Shown: one piece after another, positions 37,817-48,756 of the stretch | Layout of the letters: every line of letters starts with the position of its first letter | Numbering within the stretch: the stretch's first letter is position 1 | Source of the DNA: Solea solea | Lineage: Eukaryota > Chordata > Actinopteri > Pleuronectiformes > Soleidae | Direction: 5' to 3' | NCBI RefSeq assembly: GCF_958295425.1 | Contig: NC_081140.1 | Location: 8,749,698 to 8,813,697, forward strand | Length of the DNA: 64,000 nt | Translations under genes and position numbers: made by a program | The notes under the pieces: model-generated | Databases searched by the model: none | Seen by the model: only the letters and a program-made list of their open reading frames with translations | What the model was told of the DNA's origin: nothing

Positions 37817-38978
37817 CGTGTCTCCCTTTGGTTAGCTTTTCCAAACAGCTGACCGCACACTGACTGTTTTTCTCACGCGCACACACACAGGAAACATTTA
37901 CAGACCGCACCTGAACCACATGACTTGGTCTAACCACGCCCTCTCTGATCACCTCCCCTGGTGTCGGCTCAAGTTGCGTTCAAGTGCAGTCAGATATATA
38001 CACAAGAAAGTGTCAAAAAGGTGAATATCAAGAATGAATTGTCATTCAAAGACGGATAATTAATATTTAAAAAGAAATGTTGTTATTTAATGGGAGAGGA
38101 AAATATCAAAACTATATTGGTGGTCAGTGATGAAAGAAGTCCTTCATTTCAAAGTTATTTGAACTATATCATGAACTATTTTTCCCGCATTAAAGCATAA
38201 ACATAGTCATTCAGTGCCTCAGTATATTACCACAGACTGAATGCATGAATATATGTCTGCAATGTCACGATCAAAGTGGATTATTGTCACAACAACTGGC
38301 TTCTCAGTGCACTTTTAGTTGGTCATTTATTCTGTTAGGACTTTTTGTTGTTCTGTTCTTCACATTGTTTTTTGTTCTGTTCCTGTTTTCTGGTTTTATT
38401 TTGTATTTCTTCCTAGTGTGTGTACCTTGTTAAGTTTGACTTCCGGTCCTGGCTTTTCCGTTGATTTTCTGCCCCGCCCTTATGTGATTCACCTGTGTCT
38501 GATTATCATCTCCTCTGTGGACACACATTGGTTTGGGTTTGACCTTTTTAACTTTTGTTAGTTTAATTTATAAAGACACATTTTGTTCCTTTAAAAAAAT
38601 TATTTTTTTTTATTTATTTTACACTTCATGACAATTTTTTTTAAAAAGCACAGAACAATTGGAGAATTGCTATTTAGTTGGCGTCCATTAATCCAGATGG
38701 AAATGATGTACTATGTGTATGACATGCACGAAGAACTAATATAAACAGTCAATCAGATACATTTGGTGAAGTAAACAGTATCTGGTTAAATTGGTTAATA
38801 TTCACCACAGTTAAAAAAGACTATTTAAAATATTTGATTTACTTTTAAAATATACATTATGAGCATCTACAATTGAAAAACATAAAATCATTCCTCAACT
38901 TTGACATGTTTCACCCATGTCACAATGCATTACGCAGTAACCTCTCTATCAAAAAAATGCGCCGATCAAATAATTTCT
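37817..38978. other. Spacer between the two lysine-rich genes
   Basis: It holds the 5' flank of the short gene. On the minus strand there is a TATATA at about 37,990-37,996 and a GGGCGTGG box near 37,936-37,943. T-rich tracts occur around 38,580-38,640. No exon recognised. Confidence 0.4.
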
Positions 38979-38984
38979 TTTATT
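38979..38984 (-). terminator. Poly(A) signal of the long lysine-rich gene
   Basis: AATAAA on the minus strand, about 135 bp after the stop codon at 39,117-39,119. Confidence 0.5.
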
Positions 38985-39116
38985 TTTCATGAGTGATTGT
39001 AATTTTCTTGCATTGAATCAGGGGAATGAGAGAAGCTCATCATCACATTTAACTTCCTCCAATAAAAAACAAACAAACAAGTAACAGGATATTTTTGATC
39101 CAGTAATGACGTGTCA

Positions 39117-39906
39117 TTATTGGTAAGGCTTAGGGCCTCTCAGCAAATCACTGGAGGTTAGGTGGGTGGTGGTACGGGTCGTTCCATCGCCATATCTCCT
39201 CGGTGAGGAGCTCATCAATGACTCCATGGGGCTAGGCGGTCTGCGAATTGGGGCCCTATCTCCAATACCCATTGGGATGCTAGAGACTGTGGGCTTGGAG
39301 ATGGCAGAAGAAGTAGAAGGATCCAGCTTCAGGACAGGTTTGGAGGGGAGAGACACATAGGAGACAACAGAAGCACCACCAGGCTTGGGGCTGCTGCCAC
39401 CGGAAGCAGAGACTTCTCCACCAGAAGCAGAGACTTCTCCACCACAAGAACTTGAAGCTTCTGTTTTTGGCTCCTGACTTGGCTTACCAACAAAACATTC
39501 CTGAAAAAAGAATTATGTGATTAGAAATCAAAAGTTTTCTGTTTTTTTTTTTTTTACATGATTGATATACAAGCAAACGTACAATCTCCTGTTTCTTCTT
39601 CTCACTTTCACTCTCTGAAGCAGAACCCTGGCAGGTGAGACAAACAGAGAACAGTGAATACGTCATGCAACACTCACGGACAATAAATACACATTAGACT
39701 ACGAGTCATGTACCTTCTTCTTCTTCTTCTTGTCTTTCTTCTCCTCTTTGTTTTCCTTGTCACTGTCACAGCAACTATCAGATGAACCTGATGGACTGGA
39801 GTCCTGTTCAGAAGTAAAATGTGTTAATCATCTTTAATATAAAAAAGTGCCTTTTTATTCACTTAATGATACAGTTAATTACCTTCTTTTTGTCTTTCTT
39901 CTTTTT

Positions 39907-39939
<33 letters not shown>

Positions 39940-42900
39940 ATCTTCACTGCTTGAAGAATCTGAGTCCTTGGATGGAAATGTGGTATTTGCTTTTAACTGT
40001 ACTTTTTCAGAAAATAACTTGTATAATAAATAGCACTTAATAACATCTCATTGCTTTACCTTTTTCTTGTCTTTCTTTTTCTTCTTCTTCTTGTCTTTTT
40101 TCTTCTTCTTTTTCTTCTTATCGTCATCGCTGGAAGAATCACTGGAGGAGTCAGAAGAAGAAGAAGAATCCTGGAAAGGGAGTGAAATTATCACACTAAA
40201 TGCCAGATTTCATTAACAAAGTAGTACGGACACAGTAGTGAGGTATCATCTTACTTTAATACCTTAAACAGTCATTATGTGCCTGTGCAAAATATGGTCA
40301 CATGTGTGCAAGTGAAAACCCGGAATGGAAAACACATTCTGAGACGTTCTCACCTTCTTTTTCTTCTTCTTCTTCTTCTTATCTTTCTTTTTCTTCTTTT
40401 TCTAAAGTCAAGCAAAGACATAAGGAACTGTGCGGCTGCTTATCTCTTTACTGGTACCATATTTACATGTACGTCGTCTCACCTTGTCGTCATCACTGTC
40501 AGAGGAAGAGGAGGATGAAGAAGAGGAGCTGTCGTCACAGCTGGACTCCTACACAAACAAGTGTTTCTTTATTCTTTTATATCAAGTAATGTAACTGGTG
40601 CAAACTGCACTTAATTTACAAGCCTCACATTCATCCAGCAAGCAAGTAATAGTAACATGTAACAGTAAAATTCAAATATTTACCTTCTTCTTCTTCTTCT
40701 TTTTCTTTTTCTTTTTCTTGTCATCTTCACTATCAGAGGGAGAAGAGGAGGAGGATGAGCCGGAATCCTGTGAAATAAAGACACAGTTAATAATTTCAAA
40801 ACCAATACAATACCAAACGAACGAGGAGAAAAAAAAAGAATTTGCAAAAGTGTTGCAAAGACACAAACCGTATCCTTCTTTTTCTTTGTCTTCTTCTTCT
40901 TCTTCTTCTTCTTGTCATCCTCACTATCTGATGAAGAAGAGCAGCTGGAATCCTGTAAAATGAAAGCACAGAGAATTACTTTCAATACAAAACTAAACAA
41001 AACAAAACAGTAATACAATGTACCTCACAAAAGTGTTGCAAAGACACAAACCTTATCCTTCTTTTTCTTTGTCTTTTTCTTTTTCTTCTTCTTCTTCTCA
41101 TCCTCACTATCTGATGAAGAAGAGCAGCTGGAATCCTGTAAAATGCAAGCACAGAGAATTACTTTCAATACAAAACAAAACAAAACAAAACAGTAATACA
41201 ATGTACCTCACAAAAGTGTTGCAAAGACACAAACCTTATCCTTCTTTTTCTTTGTCTTTTTCTTCTTCTTCTTCTTCTTCTTCTTCTCATCCTCACTATC
41301 TGATGAAGAAGAGCAGCTGGAATCCTGTAAAATGAAAGCACAGATAATTACTTTCAATACAAAACAAAACAAAACAAAACAGTAATACAATGTACCTCAC
41401 AAAAGTGTTGCAAAGACACAAACCTTATCCTTCTTTTTCTTTGTCTTTTTCTTCTTCTTCTTCTTCTTCTTCTTCTCATCCTCACTATCTGATGAAGAAG
41501 AGCAGCTGGAATCCTGTAAAATGAAAGCACAGATAATTACTTTCAATACAAAACAAAACAAAACAAAACAGTAATACAATGTACCTCACAAAAGTGTTGC
41601 AAAGACACGAACCTTATCCTTCTTTTTCTTTGTCTTTTTCTTTTTCTTCTTCTTCTTCTTCTTCTTCTCATCCTCACTATCTGATGAAGAAGAGCAGCTG
41701 GAATCCTGTAAAATGAAAGCACAGATAATTACTTTCAATACAAAACAAAACAAAACAAAACAGTAATACAATGTACCTCACAAAAGTGTTGCAAAGACAC
41801 AAACCTTATCCTTCTTTTTCTTTGTCTTTTTCTTTTTCTTCTTCTTCTTCTTCTTCTTCTCATCCTCACTATCTGATGAAGAAGAGCAGCTGGAATCCTG
41901 TAAAATGAAAGCACAGAGAATTACTTTCAATACAAAACAAAACAAAACAAAACAAAACAAAACAAAACAAAACAAAACAAAACAAAACAAAACAAAACAA
42001 AACAAAACAAAACAAAACAAAACAGTAATACAATGTACCTCACAAAAGTGTTGCAAAGACACAAACCTTATCCTTCTTTTTCTTTGTCTTTTTCTTTTTC
42101 TTCTTCTTCTTCTTCTTCTTCTCATCTTCACTGTCTGATGAAGAAGAGGAGCTGGAATCCTGTAAATGCACAGAAGCACAGATAATTTTTTAAAATCAGT
42201 ACAATACACAACTAAACAGCACAAGGACATGTATCACAATAGTGTTGCGAGGACAAAAACCTTATCCTTCTTCTTCTTCTGCTTCTTCTTCTTCTTTTTC
42301 TTCTTCTTTTTCTTTTTGTCATCTTCGCTGTCTGAAGAGGAGCTATCTGATGAGGAGGAGCTGGACGAGTCCTTCAGATCCAATTTTAAAAAGAAGGATG
42401 TCAGAATGTGATAAACACAGTACAGCAATGTTTATTTAAAACAAGAATTAACCTTCTTCTTCTTCTTCTTTTTCTCTTTCTTCTTCTTCTTATCTTTTCC
42501 ATCATCATCATCATCGTCATCACTGTCTGCAGATGAGCCAGATTCCTGTAAAAAGAAAACATTCTTGAAATCACTGTGTATTTGTATTATCCTGCTATGT
42601 TATGTTATGTGTTATGCTGTAAATATGGCACCAGTACATGGCGTTGATAATGTATATAACAATTATAACTGTAATAGTGCATTATATTACAGAAAGTAAC
42701 ATTTTTCATTTCCTGTTTCATTGACTTTCAAAGCGTCATTTGTTCTGCAGCGTATACAAAACACAATCACCTTCTTCTTCTTCTTCTTCTTCTTCTTCTT
42801 CTTCTTGTCCTTCTCCTTGTCCGCCTCTCCCTCATCATCACTCAGGTTGCCATCCTCAATCGCACCAGAGAGTGCTTCTACGCCCCCTGTTGAAAATGGG

Positions 42901-45900
42901 ACATCGTCACAAACACCGACTATCTTTCGACTCACTGTTTGGAGTTGTGTTTACGAGTAAGAGAAGCACACGTACCAGCTGAAGCAGCGGCCAGCTTGTC
43001 CTTGTCTTTGACCTGTCATGACGAAAGGAAGGCAGTGATTCCTCTGAGCGACTGTGCATATGCATCATGAGCACAGTTTGTGCCAATACTTTACCTTTGC
43101 AGCATCTCCATCTGTCTTTTTAGCTCCATCAGTGCTTGGGCCTGCGGTCTCGTTATCTGCACAAAGGAATAAAAAAGTGCAACATCTCTGCATCAGCACC
43201 ACAAATTGTGATAACTGTTTTCCACGTGTTGGAACAAAAATGGTCACACTCACCAGCTGCTGAAAGAACAACGACACAGCTGACCTCTGTCTCATCTTCA
43301 TCCTGTGGATACACATAGATTCCATCAAGTACAGCGTTATATCAAATATTCTTTACCTTGTTTTTTCAGCACACATCCACACACACACCCACAGATGGAT
43401 AAAGTGCATTCAAACACAAGAACACACCAGGGTCACTGCTAGAGCTGAAACAATTCATCGATGAATCGATTATTAATCGATTACTAAATTAATGGACAAC
43501 TATTTTGATAAGCGCTGAATCGGTGTGAAGCTTTTTTCATGATTAAAATGAGATTTCCGATTGTTAAAGCTTCTTAAATGTAAGTATTTAACAAAGAAAT
43601 CATTAAAAGTTAATCATTTTGGTTTGTGGACAAAACAAGATATTTGAGAACATCATCATTTCCATGTTTGACGAACACCGATCAACATTTTTTAAGGTTT
43701 TCTGATATTTTATAGACCAAACGATTAATCGAGAAAATAATCATCAGATTAATCGATTATGAAAATAATTGTTAGTTGCAGGTCTAGTCACTATCATCAG
43801 ATGTGAACGGGTACATTTGTTGTTCCTGTTTGAATAGATATAAGGTGAGGTGCTGAGACAGTGTTTTAATTTATCTTAACATGCCCTTCTATTGCAGGCC
43901 CTGACAGGCACAGAAGGCACTTCTCACTTTCTCAGGGTGTGTGTGTGTGTGTGTGTTGCTGGAAATCAGGTTTGCTCTTTGCTATAAAGTGATCCAACAC
44001 TTTCTACAGCTGAGAAAAGAAGAGGTTAACCCAGAGACTGTTCCCAGATAACATGACTTCAGACAACTTAACCACCTCTGCTCAGTAAACAGGGAAACTT
44101 TAACACGACCTGGAAACCTACTGCATCATACACACAACTCTCTACCTTTTTCTTGTCTTTTTTATTCTTCTTGTCCTTCTTCTTCTTTTTCTTATCTTTA
44201 TCACTGTCAGATGATGAGGACGAGGATGAAGAGCTGGAATCCTGTGTAAACAAAGAGAAAAAAGCACATTAGTTCATGTGACTGGCACAGATGACAAAAT
44301 AACCAGTTTTGAACCAGTGACCTTCTTGCTGTGAAGCAACACAGCTAGCCACCACTCCAACATGTGACCCTCACTTTGAGTTACCTTTTTCTTGTCCTTC
44401 TTTTTCTTCTTCTTTTTGTCCTTTTTCTTTTTCTTCTTGTCGTCCTCACTGTCAGATGAGGAGGAGGATGAAGAGGAGCAGCAGCTATCTGAGGAAGAGG
44501 AGCTGGAGTCCTGTAAAGGCAGAAAAAGAATGATCCTTTATTAATATTCATGATCTGTTTTTATTTGCTGGACTGACATTATTGGTGTAACAGTATCGTA
44601 CTGAACCACTTATTTAATGTCACCTTCTTCTTCTTTTTCTTCTTCTTCTTTTTCTTATCATCCTCACTGTCAGATGACGAACAGTCAGATGAAGAAGAGG
44701 ATGACTCCTGGAAGTGTAGGAGAAACATGATGTGATGAAAGGTTAACTGTCAACTGAGGTGATGAAAAAAACAAACTCTTTTTATTTACCTTCTTCTTCT
44801 TCTTCTTCTTCTTCTTCTTCTTCTTCTTGTCCTTCTTCTTCTTCTTCTTTTTCTCCTTCTTCTTGTCAGCCTCCTCATCTGAAGAGTCCACATCCTGAAA
44901 AACAAACACGCGACCACAAATATATAATGAGCTGTTTAACAGCAAAGGGTCGTCAAAAAAACAGAAGGTTGTTCATTTTCTCCCTCACCAGGTTCTTCAC
45001 GTTCTCTCTGCACACCTGCACGATTTCACCATTGGGACCTGAAAACATTGAATATTATCAATAATCACACAGCATCACTGCCAGACATGAAGAATGGACA
45101 CACAGTTGTGTATGAATGTATCGCATGAACTGTATCTTACGTTTGTGAGTGAAAACAGTAAAACTACTAGACGTTTGTCAACCACATGGACGATAACATG
45201 GTAATGTGCATGTCATACAGTGATTATAACAACCTCATCCAAAGTATGTTAAACTAAAGGCGCATAGTCATTTTGGAATAAAAACTGATGAGTTTTAGTC
45301 ACAGCCTTAAAACAACACTTCTATACGTGCTTTAGGCAACGGCCTGGTTTACCTGCGCTGCCACGTTTCTGCAGTAGCTCGGAAAAACAAACCAGCCAGA
45401 GTGCGTTTTGAATTTTGTGGAAGCTTACTATGCAAATGAAGAGGAACAGAAGTCCTCTGTTTGCTGGAATCTGCAGTCTCATCATTAGATGTTACTAACT
45501 CCTTCACATTAGACCATTCATTTATCGTTATCCTAAAACAGCAGTCAATGAGATCTAATTCACCACTTGATGCAAATAACATTAGCAATAATTAGCGTCT
45601 GTTGGGTGAGACTATATGACATGTACAAACATCTATGTCTATACATTAAGCACATACTGTATACACTGCAAATAAGAAAGGCTGTTTCATTTACCAGTCT
45701 GAGATATGATGACTTCGTCCCAGATGAACTCTTTTTCCTCATCCTTTTTCTCCTTTTTCTTCTTGTCCTTTTTCTTCTTTTTGTCATCCTGCAAAGACAC
45801 AGTGATACTTTTATGACTGCATGTATGAGCATTAAATAGGGATAAAATCATCAAAATCTATATTAATTATAGTTTTTCACTACAATCAGACTGGAAACCT

Positions 45901-48756
45901 TCACATCTGTTATGACTATGTCTACTGTGCACAGATTTTACATACAGTACAACACGTTCACAGTAGTTTTACATCCTGGATATGCAAATATGCAGAGTAA
46001 ATACTGAGCAGCTATACATGTATGCCTTATTTTATTGTCATGATTTCCATCAGATATGGGCAGCTATCAGATCCAGGACCTTTGAGGCCACGCCTTGCAC
46101 TCAGGGTGAGATTCATTCCAGTCTTAAATGACCACTCCTATCATGGGGTGGTGACGGCACATTTTTGAAATAGCTCAACCTTGTGTTTTCTTTGACTTCT
46201 GTTCCTGTCATTTGTCTTAAAATAAAAAAAAAACACGAGTGAGAGTGACTTGTTTTTCCTTGAGTTTATGAGCCTGCATTTCCCAACCACACCCACAGAA
46301 AAGGGATCAGACATCGAGTCATCATGTGACTGCAGTCACATAAAAGAGGAACGTTACCAGAGTTACCAAAGTCCTGAACATTCTGAAACAGTTGGCTTAT
46401 CCCCCTTTTCATTCCAAATCACATTGTTTATTTATAATTTATAATTACAGAAGGATTTACAGCCGTTCTATCTTAAATATTCCCCTAAAAGCTTATATTG
46501 TCAGACAATATCCTCACCTTAGGCAGAGCTATATTTAGAAGGGACAATCACTCTCCTGTAATCTGTTAGGAACTTGCGCTTGTGACCATTGACTTAATTC
46601 AGCAGTGCTGCCGGACAGAGATTTATATCTTTGGGATTAACAGAAACAAAACTGCACTGTCAAAACATCAGATCTGCATTTCCTTTTCTGGAGGCTTTGG
46701 CTTCAACTGAATGAATCCTGAGAGCCTCAAAAATGATCAACACAAACAACACAGGCTGAGGGAATTCTCATGTAAAAAAAGCTCTGTGGTGTAAAAAAGG
46801 AATGTGATGACTGTAACTGTGTGTGTGTGTGACATGTTGTAGCAAGAAAGCAGCTGTGAGGAGGCAATACCACTCTGTACAAGATTACCTCACTGTCACT
46901 GTCTGATGAGCTGCTGGAAGAACAGGAGGAAGAAGACGAGGAGGAGGAGCAGGAGGACGATGATGATGAAGATGAGGAGGATGAGCTGGAATCCTGTTGT
47001 AAAAGAGGAAGGTTATTGCTTAACTTTGTGGGGGCCCATTGGAACAGGTTAGTTTATAGTATCCACACCTTTACTGGCGCTAAAAATGTAATTGAAAATT
47101 GAATGAGTCACTGCAAACAAACTGGAGGTGCGTACAGGAGGCACAAGGGAGGAGCTCTTCAAACACTTGGCAACACACAAAGAAATCTACACGAGCAATC
47201 ATTTTTCACTCACTCACTCACTCACACACACTTGGACACATGCAGACACAAGGAAACGCCCCATTCCAGCTATGGTGCAAGTTAATCACGACTGCAGCAG
47301 GAGTGACAGTTGATTTGCATTTAGAAAAAATGATTTCCATTCGTAGCCCTCTGCTGTTAGTAGGTGCATCCCAAACCGCATTCCCCTCCTCTGTAAGGCG
47401 TTAGGAATGTGCAAAGACATGATTTCTGCACCTGTGTTGCCCTTAAGAAGCCACATAATCCACATAGACTGTTGTGAAGTGATTTCATGTTTTTTTCAAT
47501 AAAATAACTGATAATAATAGTTTAATAGTGAATATAGTTTGGTCAATGGACACATACTTTCTTCTTCTTCTTTTTCTTTAGCTTCTTTTTCTTGTCTCTC
47601 TTGCCAATGCCCTCATCCTCGCTGTCTGGAGAGCTGTCAAACGAGAACAGCTCCTGGTGAAAGAGAGAAAAAGCACAAATGAATTGATGTGACCCTTATA
47701 ATCATTACAATTTAATTGCAGTGCAGGTAATTATCATTGTAGCCAATGTACTTTGTGGTAGCATTGTTACAACATAGTGACATGAGGAGGATCACAGACA
47801 AATGACCATGCGGCAAAGACAGGGAGAGATTGAGCATGACCTGTTTCAGATGTTTTATCAGTTCAGGCGTGGCTCTACTACAAAGCAGGAAGCGGGATTC
47901 TCAAATTTATTTAGTATCTTGTCCAATTGTAACAAATGGATAATAAACACATAAAAGTGTGTCATGTGTCCTATGCGCATAAAATTATATCTCATAAAAG
48001 ACACATCACTCCTGTTCACCTGTCTATCTCCTGTGTCTGGGAGCTTTCCAGGTTGATCCTCCAGACCTGCAGGCTCTGCTACCTCAACAAGTGGCTCCAG
48101 ACCACCAGGAGGGACCGATGCAGGCTTAAGGAAGCCATCAGTGTCTGCCCCACCTGGAGCTGAAGGGCACAGTGTGTGAAAGGATTAGAGATGTGCCGAC
48201 ACACACACACACACACACGCTTTACTCTGATGTGGGTTTCGTATGAGAGTTAATTGTCCACTCCTTAAAAATGAGCTGTCAGTCTCTATAATATGATGGT
48301 GGATCAGGTGTTGTAGCATACTATGCTACACAGGAAAAAGGATTATGTAACTGCACTTCCTTATTGGCCCACTTTCTTAAACAGAGTATAAATCAAACAT
48401 CAGGTGTTGAATCAGTTGCATGCTATGGGTTATGTACCGATCTGCTGGTATCAGTTTGATGGCCTTTGCCATAAATCCACTTGAAATGCACAGCTATTTC
48501 TAACATTTGAGAAGTGCCACACCCCTCACAGTACAAGGAGATCAAATGTCTTTGTTTAGTGTAAAGACACCATACCAGACCCTGTCCAACAGCAACCGCG
48601 TGATCATATCTACCGGTAATGATTTCTTTGATGCTGATCAAAGAAAGACACAAGTCAGAGTTTCCTGAAACACACTTATCAAAGTATAAACTTAGTAGAC
48701 TGCGTAACAAATCATAGTCAAACAAAGAGCAAACCTCCGGTGAGCTTGGACTCCAT
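39117..48756 (-). CDS. Lysine/serine block-repeat protein, 31 exons
   Basis: Exons (minus): 48735-48756, 48020-48159, 47558-47653, 46889-46993, 45695-45788, 44989-45038, 44790-44894, 44624-44707, 44385-44510, 44146-44241, 43254-43302, 43095-43156, 42976-43012, 42771-42886, 42453-42545, 42261-42371, 42067-42159, 41805-41897, 41613-41705, 41424-41513, 41235-41324, 41052-41135, 40869-40952, 40684-40767, 40483-40548, 40354-40401, 40060-40170, 39883-39966, 39714-39803, 39583-39627, 39117-39500. All phases agree, giving about 974 aa. Most exons encode one module: DSSxSSSSDSEDD followed by a polylysine run, flanked by AG and GT. Non-repeat parts are residues 1-54, an island at about 122-169 (EFIWDEVIISQTGPNGEIVQ), about 307-394, and a proline/serine-rich C-terminus (848-974, ending LLRGPKPYQ). 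No signal peptide or membrane segment. The SDSEDD sites suit casein kinase 2. Alternating acidic-serine and lysine blocks recall Nopp140 and treacle, but there is no homology claim. Family not recognised; start chosen by Kozak-independent frame and the matching first exon of the paralogue. Confidence 0.7.
40869..42186 (-). repeat. Tandem array of seven exon-intron units
   Basis: Seven copies of an exon plus its intron lie head to tail. Exon starts on the low side are 40869, 41052, 41235, 41424, 41613, 41805 and 42067, so the period is 183, 183, 189, 189, 192 and 262 bp. Each exon reads gattccagctgctcttcttc (or a near variant), then AAG repeats and ends ggataag|gtttgtg. Introns are almost identical too (caaaagtgttgcaaagacac). 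Differences lie in AAG number and, for the largest spacing, an intronic AAAAC expansion. Exon lengths are 84, 84, 90, 90, 93, 93 and 93 nt, all multiples of three, so copy number can change without frame loss. An eighth, diverged exon precedes it at 42,261-42,371. Confidence 0.9.
41933..42024. repeat. AAAAC pentanucleotide microsatellite
   Basis: About 18 AAAAC units in the intron between two of the tandem exons. The neighbouring introns carry only three or four units at the same place, so this is an expansion specific to one copy. Confidence 0.95.
43440..43786. mobile_element. hAT-type MITE with 8-bp target duplication
   Basis: It begins tagagctgaaacaattcatc and ends ttagttgcaggtcta, with dense atcgattaatcgat phrases inside, a familiar fish MITE (ends TAGGGCTGCAAC/GTTGCAGCCCTA). 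Flanks are gtcactgc (43,432-43,439) and gtcactat (43,787-43,794), matching at six of eight bases as an old hAT target duplication. It lies in an intron of the lysine-rich gene. Confidence 0.7.

Noticed and set aside
39821..42138. Plus-strand open frames rich in Phe/Ser/Leu
   Set aside because: They are the complement of the AAG tracts and have no splice or start support.
40869..42186. Regular repeats resembling a CRISPR-like array
   Set aside because: The units contain exons with splice sites and near-identical spacers in a vertebrate genome; this is exon duplication.
40672..42435. Several short polylysine open frames that look like separate small genes
   Set aside because: They are pieces of exon plus intron from one spliced gene; the phase analysis joins them into a single frame.
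45349..45588. Possible extra exon of the lysine-rich gene
   Set aside because: A tacctg donor-like site exists, but including it breaks the Q-T-G-P-N junction between 45,695-45,788 and 44,989-45,038, which is in perfect phase without it.
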